From Deltaproteobacteria bacterium (GTDB taxonomy: Bacteria > Desulfobacterota > Desulfobacteria > Desulfobacterales > Desulfatibacillaceae): DNA of 64,000 nucleotides. The stretch spans positions 96,965-160,964 of the forward strand of contig JACRLG010000002.1 of the NCBI GenBank assembly GCA_016235345.1. The letters are read 5' to 3'. The notes below the pieces were generated by a model. That model worked only from the letters and a program-made list of their open reading frames with translations. It ran no database searches and was not told the DNA's origin. Made by a program: the position numbers and the translations under genes. Of this stretch, positions 43,069 through 50,917 are shown one piece after another (positions within the stretch are counted from its first letter, which is position 1; each line of letters opens with the position of its first letter).

Positions 43069-43935
43069 ATGAAGCTCTGGAACAGAGAAAAGCCCGTAAA
43101 GAGGAATCTTTACAAGAAAAAGCCAGTCCCCGTCATGACCCCGAAACAGAAGCTGGTCTGGGCGGCGGGTATTTGCGCGGTGGTGGGGATAATGACCCTT
43201 TTCGGCCTTTCGGTGGTGGCGGCCTATGATCTGGCCATTCAAAGCCCGCTCTTCGCCGCTTCCAGGGTTGACGTAACCGGAAACAAGCGCCTGGACGCCA
43301 GCGAAATCCTCGAACAGGCCCGGATAGCCCCTGACGCCAACGTGCTTGCAATAAACCTGGACGAAGCCAGGGCGCGTCTTAGCGCCCATCCCTGGATAGC
43401 CTGGGCCTCGGTTTCGAGAAGGCTTCCCGACCGCCTGGAAATAAGCGTCCGCGAGCATACCCCCATGGCGGTTCTTTTCATGGGGCACAAAAAATACCTC
43501 ATGAACACCGAGGGGCAGGCGTTCAAGCTCTTCGAGGAGGGGGACCCCGAAGGTCTCTGCGAGGTCAGGGGCCTTAAGCTCACCGATGTGTCCATAAAGG
43601 GCGAGCCCATGAGAAGGTCGGCAAAGGCGGTGGTGGACTTTCTGAACCTTATGCAGGCGGTGGGTTTCCCCATTCCGCCAGCCTCCGTGACCGGCCTTTA
43701 TGCCGACCCCGACGTCGGCCTTTCAGTCACTGCCTTTGATCCGCCGATCACGGTTTTCATGGGATGGGACCATTACGATGAAAAAGCCGCCCGCCTGAAA
43801 AGGGTGGTTTACGAGCTTGGCAGGGAAAAGGGTCTGGCGGCCAAGTCCATCGACCTTTCCAAGGACGACCGCATAGTGGTCCGGCCCGTGCCCGAAGCCG
43901 CGCAAATCCGAAAAAAAGCCCGCAAGGAGGCATGA
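43069..43935 (+). CDS. ftsQ: Cell division protein FtsQ
   Basis: The 288-residue protein has a basic cytoplasmic N-terminus (R-E-K-P-V-K-R-N-L-Y-K-K-K), one membrane helix near 30-50, then a POTRA domain (V-D-V-T-G-N-K-R-L-D-A-S-E-I) and the FtsQ beta domain with H-P-W-I-A-W-A-S-V-S-R-R-L-P-D and I-S-V-R-E-H. These are typical FtsQ segments. It recruits FtsL and FtsB and checks divisome activation. AAGCGGGAAGCGG precedes the ATG. Its end overlaps ftsA by 4 bases. Confidence 0.92.
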   Translation: MKLWNREKPVKRNLYKKKPVPVMTPKQKLVWAAGICAVVGIMTLFGLSVVAAYDLAIQSPLFAASRVDVTGNKRLDASEILEQARIAPDANVLAINLDEARARLSAHPWIAWASVSRRLPDRLEISVREHTPMAVLFMGHKKYLMNTEGQAFKLFEEGDPEGLCEVRGLKLTDVSIKGEPMRRSAKAVVDFLNLMQAVGFPIPPASVTGLYADPDVGLSVTAFDPPITVFMGWDHYDEKAARLKRVVYELGREKGLAAKSIDLSKDDRIVVRPVPEAAQIRKKARKEA

Positions 43936-45164
43936 AAATGGGCAGGGAACCTGAACTGGTGGCAGGGCTCGACATCGGCACCACCAAAATATGTGCGGTG
44001 GTGGGCGAAGTCTCAAGCTCCGGGGTGAACATAGTGGGCATAGGCTGCCATCCCTCGGTGGGCCTTCACAAGGGCGTGGTGGTCAACATCGAGGCCACGG
44101 TGGAATCCATTCAAAGGGCCGTGGACGAGGCCGAGAAGATGAGCGGCTGCGAAATCTCCAACGTTTACGCTGGGATAGCGGGCGGCCACATCAAGGGATT
44201 CAACAGCCACGGCGTGGTGCCAATAAAGGGCAAGACCATCACCCAGACCGACGTGGACCGGGTGATCGAGGCCGCGCGGGCGGTATCCATTCCCATGGAC
44301 CGGGAGATGCTCCACGTCCTGCCCCAGGAATACATCCTGGACGGCCTTGGGGGGATCAAGAACCCGGTGGGCATGACTGGCGTTCGCCTGGAGGCCCGCA
44401 TCCACATCGTAACCGGCGCGGTGGCCTCGGCCCACAACATCATAAAGTGCGCCACCAAGGCCGGGCTGGACGTCATCGACATAGTGCTTGAGCCCATCGC
44501 CTCCTCCGAGGCGGTTCTCATGCCCGATGAAATGGAAGTGGGCACAGCCCTTATCGATATCGGCGGCGGCACCACAGATCTGGCCATTTTCGCCAACTCC
44601 CACATAAAGCACACCTTCGTGCTGGCCCTGGGCGGAAACAACCTTACCAACGACATAGCGATCGGCCTTCGCACCCCCATAGCGGACGCCGAAATGCTGA
44701 AGAAAAAATACGGTTCATGCGCAAGCTCCAAGATAAGCAAAGAGGAAATAATAGAGATACCCGGAGTGGGCGGGCGCACCGCCCGGAGGCTCCAGCGCCA
44801 GATACTGGGGGAAATCCTGGAGCCGCGCGTTGAGGAGATGTTCGCCCTGGTTCAGCAGGAAATCATCAGGGCCAGGATGCAGCATTACATGGCGGGCGGG
44901 CTGGTCTTAACCGGCGGCGCGGCCCTTCTGGACGGCATGACCGAGGCCGCCGAAAGGGTCTTCAACGTGCCCGCGCGCATAGGAAAGCCTCACGGGATCA
45001 CCGGTTACGTGGATGCGGTGAACAACCCCATGTACGCCACGGGAGTGGGCCTGGTGCTTTACGGGGCGCGCCGGCAGACCCCCACCCAGTTTCGGATCAG
45101 GGACAAGAACCTTTTCGAGCGCGTCATTTCGCGCATGAAGCGCTGGTTCAAGGATGCGATGTGA
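43932..45164 (+). CDS. ftsA: Cell division protein FtsA
   Basis: The 410-residue actin-like protein opens A-G-L-D-I-G-T-T-K-I, with the 1C SHS2 domain after about 85. The second phosphate loop D-I-G-G-G-T-T-D-L near 205 and V-L-T-G-G-A-A-L near 325 complete the nucleotide site. The C-terminus ends F-E-R-V-I-S-R-M-K-R-W-F-K, an amphipathic membrane-targeting helix. FtsA tethers FtsZ to the membrane. It is coupled to ftsQ by an ATGA overlap. Confidence 0.97.
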   Translation: MKMGREPELVAGLDIGTTKICAVVGEVSSSGVNIVGIGCHPSVGLHKGVVVNIEATVESIQRAVDEAEKMSGCEISNVYAGIAGGHIKGFNSHGVVPIKGKTITQTDVDRVIEAARAVSIPMDREMLHVLPQEYILDGLGGIKNPVGMTGVRLEARIHIVTGAVASAHNIIKCATKAGLDVIDIVLEPIASSEAVLMPDEMEVGTALIDIGGGTTDLAIFANSHIKHTFVLALGGNNLTNDIAIGLRTPIADAEMLKKKYGSCASSKISKEEIIEIPGVGGRTARRLQRQILGEILEPRVEEMFALVQQEIIRARMQHYMAGGLVLTGGAALLDGMTEAAERVFNVPARIGKPHGITGYVDAVNNPMYATGVGLVLYGARRQTPTQFRIRDKNLFERVISRMKRWFKDAM

Positions 45165-45341
45165 GGAAGCGTCAACAGGCCCATGAAAAGGCGGTGAAAG
45201 GCCCTAAGCCGCCCGCCGCTTTTCATCAGCCCGTTGAAGGCCCTCGAAAGTTAACCCGGTCATTTTGTGAAACAACACCATTCGCCAAACACAGTCCAAG
45301 CGGGAAACATCATTAGCTTTGAACAAAAAGGGAGGAAGAAC

Positions 45342-46610
45342 ATGGCTGACATATACACCTACGTCGAGGGAACCTCACCGGCCAAAATCAAGGTAATAGG
45401 CACCGGGGGGGCCGGGTGCAACGCGGTGAACAACATGATAGACGCCGGAATCACGGGCGTAGATTTCATCGTGGCCAACACGGACGTTCAAGCCCTGGAG
45501 CGCTCCAAGGCCCTGAACCGCATCCAGCTGGGCGAACGCCTGTGCCAGGGCATGGGCGCGGGCGGCGATCCCGACACCGGGCGCGACGCGGCCAAGGAAA
45601 GCCGCGACTCCATCCGCCAGGCACTTGAAGGCGCGAACATGGTATTCATCGCCACCGGCCTCGGCGGCGGCACCGGCACCGGCTCCGCGCCCGTGATAGC
45701 CGAAATATGCAAGGACATGGAAATCCTCACCGTGGCCGTGGTGACCACCCCCTTTGAATGGGAGCTGGGCAGAAGGGCTTCCCTTGCCGACAGCGGCCTG
45801 AACGCGCTCAAGGAGCAGGCGGACACCGTCATAACCATTCCAAACGAAAAAATGCTGAAGCTGGCAGACGCCAACGTCCGGGCCCTGGACATTTTCAAGC
45901 AGGCCGACGAGGTGCTCATAAACTCGGTCAAGGGCGTGAGCGAGCTCATCATAAAGCCGGGTTACATCAACCGCGACTTCAAGGACCTTAAAAAGGTCAT
46001 GACCAAGTCGGGCCTTGCCCTCATGGGCATAGGGGCGGCGGAAGGCGACAACAGGGCCGAGGTCGCGGCCAAGGCGGCCCTTTCCCATCCCCTCCTGGAA
46101 GACGTCAAGGCAATCGGCGCCCACGCGGTCCTGATCAACATAACCGCCGGAAGCGACCTTACCATGGCTGAAATGTACAAGGCCGCGAAGTACATCACCA
46201 ACGAAACAGGCAGCCAGGCCGAGGTTTTCTTCGGGTTCGTCATCGATGATTCCCTTGGGCAGTTCCTCCAGGTCACGGTGATCGCAGCCGGAATCAGCCA
46301 GTCGAAACCGGTGTGCCTTCAAGCCGCGCCCGTGAAAGACGACAAGAAGGCGGCGGGCAAGGTGGTCAGCCTGCCCCAGCCCGAACCCGAAAACGTGTTC
46401 CAGAACCTGAAGGACATTTTCAGGGCAAGCGGCGGGATAAGCGTCGCGCCTTCCATTCTGCCCGGCCAGGCAGGCAAGATGCAAAAATCCACCCAGGCGG
46501 AAGATTCCTTTCCCGACCCCTACGACATGAAAAACGCCACGGGCGACAACCAGTACGAAAGCCCCGCCTTCCTGCGCAAGCAGGCGGTCGCAGGCGGAGG
46601 GCTCAAGTAG
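45342..46610 (+). CDS. ftsZ: Cell division GTPase FtsZ
   Basis: The ATG at 45342 is preceded by GGGAGG and gives 422 residues. Signature loops are I-G-T-G-G-A-G-C-N-A-V-N-N near 18-30, the tubulin motif G-G-G-T-G-T-G-S near 108, and A-D-E-V-L-I-N-S-V near 190 in the T7 region. The C-terminal peptide Y-E-S-P-A-F-L-R-K-Q is the conserved tail that binds FtsA, followed by a short Gly/Lys end. The Z-ring scaffold gene closes the cluster and is followed by a terminator. Confidence 0.98.
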   Translation: MADIYTYVEGTSPAKIKVIGTGGAGCNAVNNMIDAGITGVDFIVANTDVQALERSKALNRIQLGERLCQGMGAGGDPDTGRDAAKESRDSIRQALEGANMVFIATGLGGGTGTGSAPVIAEICKDMEILTVAVVTTPFEWELGRRASLADSGLNALKEQADTVITIPNEKMLKLADANVRALDIFKQADEVLINSVKGVSELIIKPGYINRDFKDLKKVMTKSGLALMGIGAAEGDNRAEVAAKAALSHPLLEDVKAIGAHAVLINITAGSDLTMAEMYKAAKYITNETGSQAEVFFGFVIDDSLGQFLQVTVIAAGISQSKPVCLQAAPVKDDKKAAGKVVSLPQPEPENVFQNLKDIFRASGGISVAPSILPGQAGKMQKSTQAEDSFPDPYDMKNATGDNQYESPAFLRKQAVAGGGLK

Positions 46611-46659
46611 CAGCCGGAAGCGCCGTCAGCCGCTTCCATTCCCTTTTTCGGAAGACCCC

Positions 46660-46700
46660 GGCCAGGGGGGCGAATTTTCCCGCCCCCCTGGCCTATCCTT
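46660..46700 (+). terminator. Terminator at the end of the DCW cluster
   Basis: GCCAGGGGGGCG (46661-46672) pairs perfectly with CGCCCCCCTGGC (46681-46692) around an 8-base loop and is followed by CTATCCTTT. It lies 50 bases after ftsZ. Confidence 0.85.
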
Positions 46701-46816
46701 TCATGCTTGACTTAAAGACCGTCTCGGCTATCCTCGGGAAAGCCGTTTCGGTTCCGATTCTGTCCTTGACCGATTGATGCACCCGCCGCCGAAATCCCCG
46801 GGAAAGGCATTATAAA

Positions 46817-48484
46817 GTGGGCCTCTCATTCAAAGAAACCGGCCCCGCCTCAAAAAGCCTTCGAGGCCGCACCACCGTGGCGCTGTGCTACCCCAACACC
46901 TACGCCGTGGGCATGGCGAGCCTGGGGTTTCAGACGGTTTACAGGCTTTTTAACGAAAACGAATCAACCGCCTGCGAGCGGGTTTTCACGGACAGCACGG
47001 AGCGCTCCGGCCCGGTTTCCCTGGAATCCGGAAAACCGCTGAAATCCTTCGACATCCTGGCCTTTTCCCTCTCCTTTGAAAGCGATTACTTAAACGTCGT
47101 TTCCATGCTGGGTGCCGGTGGCGTCCCCCTTCTTTCGTCCGAGAGAACCGGCGCGCACCCGCTGGTGATCGCGGGAGGCGTGGCCTCCTTCATCAATCCC
47201 GAACCCCTGGCCCCCTTCGTGGACCTCTTTCTTCTGGGAGAGGCCGAGGCGGTCCTTCCGGGCTTTCTGGGCATGTTTGACCCGAAACGGGACAGGTCTG
47301 AGATGCTCGCCGACATGGCCCGGAGCCTTCCCGGCGCATACGTCCCCGCCCTTTACGTCCCGGAGTGGGACAAAAACGGCCATCTTGTGTCATTTTCGCC
47401 CATATCGGGCGCGCCCGAAAAAGTCCGCCGGGTGCACGCCAAAGACTCCCCGGATTTTCCCACCGAGTCCTCTTTCGTAAGCCCGGACGCCGCATTCGAC
47501 TCATTCCTCGTGGAGGTGGCCAGGGGCTGCCCCCACGGGTGCAGGTTCTGCGCGGCGGGCTACGTCTACCGGCCCGTCCGGTTCCGAACGCTTGAAATGC
47601 TCAAGGACTCGGTTGACCGGGGCCTTTCGCTCACCAGTAAAATCGGGCTTCTTGGAGCCGCCGTCACCGACCTGCCTTGCCTTTCCGAGCTTTGCCAATA
47701 TGCGGTGGAGCGCGGTGCGAGGCTCGCCTTCTCGTCTCTCAGGGCCGACGCCATGACCCCCGAAATCGCCCGCGCCATGGCGTCCGCAGGAGCCAAGACC
47801 GCCACCATCGCCCCGGACGCCGGAAGCGAGAGAATGCGCCGGGTGATCGGCAAGGGGATTACAGAAGATGACGTTTTGAACGCTGCGGAAATGCTGGTGG
47901 CCGCAGGGGTCCCAAATCTCAAGCTCTACTTCATGGCGGGCCTTCCCCACGAGACCCTGGCCGACGTGGACGCCATAGCGGCGCTCACCAGAAAGGTCAA
48001 AACGGCCTTTCTGGGCCAGAGCAAAAAAAAGGGGAGGATGGGCCAGATCGTGGTGAACGTCAGCTCCTTCGTGCCCAAGCCCGTCACGCCCTTCCAGTGG
48101 GCGGCCATGGACACCGTGGAGACTCTCGCTTTGAAGATGAAAAGGATAAGGGAGGGATTGAAGGGCCTTGCCAACGTGACCGCGCGCACCGACGTTCCGC
48201 GCCACGCCTTCATCCAGGCCCTTTTGTCGCGGGGGGACCGAAGGACGGGGGAAATTCTTCAGGCGGCCCTCAAAAACCAGGGCAACTGGCCGAAAACCTT
48301 GAAGGAATCGGAAATCGACCCGGCCTTTTACGTCAACCGCGAGCGCCCCGCAGCCGAGCTTTTCCCCTGGGATTTCATAGAGCACGACGTCTCGAAAAAA
48401 ACCCTCCACCGCCTCTGGGAAAAATCCCGCGAAGACGCCCTCGCCCCAGACCTGCCCGCGCCGCCCACGTTCCAGAAGACCTGA
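46817..48484 (+). CDS. Radical SAM protein (B12-binding-like N-terminal domain)
   Basis: The 555-residue protein has an N-terminal domain with A-L-C-Y-P-N-T-Y-A-V-G-M-A-S-L-G-F near 24-40, which is characteristic of an uncharacterised radical SAM group often annotated as B12-binding. The core has the cluster motif C-P-H-G-C-R-F-C near 238 (the CX3CX2C pattern) and an E-V-A-R-G-C lead-in. Radical SAM enzymes cleave S-adenosylmethionine with a [4Fe-4S] cluster; the substrate here is unknown. Homologues are sometimes paired with a DUF2344 protein, which is not in this window. It starts at GTG. Its last codons abut a YD-repeat remnant. Confidence 0.82.
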   Translation: MGLSFKETGPASKSLRGRTTVALCYPNTYAVGMASLGFQTVYRLFNENESTACERVFTDSTERSGPVSLESGKPLKSFDILAFSLSFESDYLNVVSMLGAGGVPLLSSERTGAHPLVIAGGVASFINPEPLAPFVDLFLLGEAEAVLPGFLGMFDPKRDRSEMLADMARSLPGAYVPALYVPEWDKNGHLVSFSPISGAPEKVRRVHAKDSPDFPTESSFVSPDAAFDSFLVEVARGCPHGCRFCAAGYVYRPVRFRTLEMLKDSVDRGLSLTSKIGLLGAAVTDLPCLSELCQYAVERGARLAFSSLRADAMTPEIARAMASAGAKTATIAPDAGSERMRRVIGKGITEDDVLNAAEMLVAAGVPNLKLYFMAGLPHETLADVDAIAALTRKVKTAFLGQSKKKGRMGQIVVNVSSFVPKPVTPFQWAAMDTVETLALKMKRIREGLKGLANVTARTDVPRHAFIQALLSRGDRRTGEILQAALKNQGNWPKTLKESEIDPAFYVNRERPAAELFPWDFIEHDVSKKTLHRLWEKSREDALAPDLPAPPTFQKT

Positions 48485-48516
48485 TTCATGCGGCCCTTCG
48501 TGTCGTAGCTGCGGGA
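48484..48516 (-). pseudogene. YD-repeat (Rhs-like) remnant 1
   Basis: On the minus strand this reads S-R-S-Y-D-T-K-G-R-M-N-Q, the core of a YD repeat as in Rhs toxins. It has no start codon and is only about a dozen residues, so it is debris of a larger gene. The plus-strand bases TTCATGCGGCCCTT recur in remnant 2 at 49004. Confidence 0.5.
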
Positions 48517-48606
48517 AATAGATTAGACTAAATGTAACGTGCATGAAAAACAGATGCCAATTCATGGTATGCTTGACTTTTAAGACAAGAAAAATTTTTC
48601 ATAATA

Positions 48607-48951
48607 TTAATTGCCATATATTAATAAAATAAAAAAATTATGCACGCTAACAACATCATCAAAATACTTCATAAACATAAATAGATATACCATACATAAT
48701 AAGCTGTTAAATATAATTGCCAAAGTCATAAAATCATTAAAATTTGAATTGATATTTTTAAATTTGTAATAAATTTTTAAAATAACCGATATAAATAATA
48801 ATACTTTCGATACCAATATGCCACTTTTAAGCCACATATATGAAGGTATAACATCGTGATATCTATTAATACTTGATAATACAGTAGTAATAATAAGCCA
48901 AATAAAAAAATTAATAAGCACATTAGTACAAAATTTTTTATAACTCGTCAT
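48607..48951 (-). CDS. AT-rich small membrane protein (orphan)
   Basis: From the ATG at 48951 this gives 114 residues with about three hydrophobic helices (I-N-F-F-I-W-L-I-I-T-T-V-L, then V-L-L-F-I-S-V-I-L-K-I, then A-I-I-F-N-S-L-L-C-M-V-Y-L-F). Composition is far lower in GC than the flanking genes. The open frame continues upstream across the YD remnant in another register, which is not coding for this protein. No RBS is obvious. Membrane immunity proteins or toxins in Rhs loci can look like this, but I recognise no family. Confidence 0.45.
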   Translation of the reverse strand: MTSYKKFCTNVLINFFIWLIITTVLSSINRYHDVIPSYMWLKSGILVSKVLLFISVILKIYYKFKNINSNFNDFMTLAIIFNSLLCMVYLFMFMKYFDDVVSVHNFFILLIYGN

Positions 48952-48989
48952 GTACCGGTATCCGATCACATAGTACCAACATCGATGTT

Positions 48990-49076
48990 TCACGCGACCT
49001 TGTTCATGCGGCCCTTTTCGTCGTAGCCGTAGGAGACCGAGTAGCCCGCGCCCACGGAGAAGCAAAACCGTCCGGC
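48990..49076 (-). pseudogene. YD-repeat (Rhs-like) remnant 2
   Basis: The minus strand reads A-G-R-F-C-F-S-V-G-A-G-Y-S-V-S-Y-G-Y-D-E-K and then G-R-M-N-K-V-A and a stop. The GYDEKGRMNKV part is a YD repeat of the Rhs family, without a start or the other repeats. GC content here matches the genome average, unlike the neighbouring AT-rich genes. Confidence 0.55.
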
Positions 49077-49115
49077 AGATGTTTGACTTTTACATGTCAG
49101 ACAATTTCTTGAGCT

Positions 49116-49526
49116 TTATAAATAAGTAGATAACCTCCACATATTCTTTAATCTTTGTTCTATATCTTGACCTATTTCAGTGACAATTTTTTCACTTTCA
49201 GACGAAGGCGCGTAAAGATAATTCCCATAAACATCATCGTGTCTGAGTTCAAAATTTATTCCTCTGGCTTTAAGAATCCATCTTCTTGCATCAGGTCCAT
49301 CAATCATCTTGATAATATCTATTGAATATTCATTCTTTAAAAACTGTATTAACTTATCAAAGCCTTCCCATCCAGGAATTGCACAAATGTCAACTTCTAA
49401 GGGCTGGTTCGGTTTTATATTGAATAAAACTGGTTTATGCAATTTATCACCTCGAAAGTCCAAGTGTTGCATCAACATTAGCATTCGATCTTTGAGATCC
49501 TTTAACCACATATCTCCAGACATCAT
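49116..49526 (-). CDS. AT-rich protein of unknown function, possible immunity gene
   Basis: The frame gives up to 136 residues with mixed alpha/beta character (K-P-V-L-F-N-I-K-P-N-Q-P-L-E-V-D-I-C-A-I-P-G-W-E-G-F-D-K-L-I) and no signal or membrane segment. Several in-frame ATGs exist between residues 1 and 20, and none has a strong RBS, so the start is uncertain. Its position beside Rhs debris, small size, acidic content and low GC fit a stand-alone immunity gene, but this is inference. I recognise no named family with confidence. Confidence 0.45.
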   Translation of the reverse strand: MMSGDMWLKDLKDRMLMLMQHLDFRGDKLHKPVLFNIKPNQPLEVDICAIPGWEGFDKLIQFLKNEYSIDIIKMIDGPDARRWILKARGINFELRHDDVYGNYLYAPSSESEKIVTEIGQDIEQRLKNMWRLSTYL

Positions 49527-49617
49527 CCTCTTTCAGACCTTTTTCATGTGCTTTTTGAATAACTTCTTGTAAAGTTATAGGATGCGATAATGCTTCTGCA
49601 GCAACTCTGTCCGCCAT
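49447..49617 (-). CDS. Short unknown protein overlapping the preceding gene
   Basis: From the ATG at 49617 (the frame opens with TTG at 49635) this gives 56 residues: M-A-D-R-V-A-A-E-A-L-S-H-P-I-T-L-Q-E-V-I-Q-K-A-H-style helices with K-G-L-K-E-D-D-V-W. It overlaps the start of the 49116-49526 frame by 80 bases. The two could be one gene split by a frameshift, or a coupled pair. No RBS is visible, so support is modest. Confidence 0.35.
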   Translation of the reverse strand: MADRVAAEALSHPITLQEVIQKAHEKGLKEDDVWRYVVKGSQRSNANVDATLGLSR

Positions 49618-49687
49618 TAAGTCTATTGCCTGCAATTTTGAGAGGGGTTTTTACCAGCCAGACTCTTATTGGAGCCCTCAATATCCC

Positions 49688-50887
49688 TCAGCCGCCAAAC
49701 ATCGCCTTTGCCAGCAGGGTCACCGGGTGGACGACCTTGTAGGGGGTGTGGGCCTCGATCTGCCACTTGCAGGTTTCGCAGTCCGTCACCACCACGTCCG
49801 GGTTTTCCGCCGCGATCTGGCCAAAGAGCTTCTCCCCAACGTCCGTTGCAACCTTCGCGTATTCCTTTTTAAACCCGTAGGTTCCCGAAAGCCCGCAGCA
49901 CTCGGTGGCGGGCATGACAAGTTTAAGCTCCGGTATGCGCCTTAAAATGTCCACCGTGTGCACCGCCCCGCCCATGCGCGAGAGGTGGCAGGGCGCGTGA
50001 TAAACGGCCTTTACGGGCACGGGTTTCAGTTCGGGCAGGTTTCCGGCTGCGGCCTCCTCGGCCAGAAAACGGGTTATGAACCGGATTCGCGGGGCGATCC
50101 TGCTGTTATCTATGGATAAAATGTTAGGATACTCGTTTGTCAGCGCGTAGGCGCAGGACGACGACGAGGCCACGATGGCGACGTCCCTGCCCGCCGCCGC
50201 TTTCAGGGCGTCCACGTTGTGCCGGGCGTTTTTCTGCGCCTTTTTTATGAAGCCGTTGGCGATCAAAGGCACTCCGCAGCACTTTTCGTTGGTAATGGCC
50301 ACCCCGTAGCCAAGGGCGTTCAGCACCCTCACCACGTTGTTTCCAAGCTCGTGGTCGAAATAATTGACGTAGCAGCCGGTGAAATAGACCAGTTTTCGGG
50401 AAAACTTCGCCTGCTCGTCGGCCCTTTTGGCGAATTTCCGGCGAAAGGTGCCGCTGGCGTATTTGGGCATCTGGGCGGAATCCGAAATCCCCACAAGGCG
50501 GTCCATGCCCCATTTCACGGCCCTGTTCCGGGTCATGGCGTTGACCACGGAAGGAAACAGGGTTGCGGCGCTTCCGGCAAGATCGGTGCGGCTCATGAAA
50601 AAGTCGCGGGGCCGCAAGGCGCTTTTGGCGTGGCGGTGCCGGGCCTTCTGGATGATGTCGGCGATCCGCACGTCCGACGGGCACACGATCTCGCAGCGCT
50701 TGCAGTTGGTGCAGTAGGAAAGCGTGTCGTCCACCAGTTCCGGGTTTTTTATGCGCAGCCGCTCGGTGTCCGGGCCGCTCGACTTGGGGCCCGGATAGAG
50801 GGGTGTCACCCGCGCCACCGGGCAATAGGCGGTGCAGACGGTGCATTTTATGCAGTGGTCGAAACTTATGTTTTCAAGATCGATCAT
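49688..50887 (-). CDS. glpC: Anaerobic glycerol-3-phosphate dehydrogenase, subunit C
   Basis: The 399-residue protein has two [4Fe-4S] ferredoxin motifs near the start, C-I-K-C-T-V-C-T-A-Y-C-P and C-T-N-C-K-R-C-E-I-V-C-P, followed by two CCG/cysteine-rich domains (C-C-G-V-P near 205 and E-C-C-G-L-S-G-T-Y near 335). This matches GlpC, the membrane-associated iron-sulfur subunit that passes electrons from GlpAB to quinones. It lies 30 bases after glpB. The conserved ends show no truncation. Confidence 0.93.
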   Translation of the reverse strand: MIDLENISFDHCIKCTVCTAYCPVARVTPLYPGPKSSGPDTERLRIKNPELVDDTLSYCTNCKRCEIVCPSDVRIADIIQKARHRHAKSALRPRDFFMSRTDLAGSAATLFPSVVNAMTRNRAVKWGMDRLVGISDSAQMPKYASGTFRRKFAKRADEQAKFSRKLVYFTGCYVNYFDHELGNNVVRVLNALGYGVAITNEKCCGVPLIANGFIKKAQKNARHNVDALKAAAGRDVAIVASSSSCAYALTNEYPNILSIDNSRIAPRIRFITRFLAEEAAAGNLPELKPVPVKAVYHAPCHLSRMGGAVHTVDILRRIPELKLVMPATECCGLSGTYGFKKEYAKVATDVGEKLFGQIAAENPDVVVTDCETCKWQIEAHTPYKVVHPVTLLAKAMFGG

Positions 50888-50917
50888 TTCAATTCCCGAA
50901 AAAATCGAAAAATTCCA

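Noticed and set aside
45375-46484. 369-residue open frame antisense to ftsZ
   Set aside because: Shadow of the certain ftsZ gene; no domain motifs or RBS.
47501-48565. 354-residue open frame antisense to the radical SAM gene
   Set aside because: The plus-strand gene has the cluster motif. Only the start side of this frame overlaps the YD-repeat scrap, in a different register.
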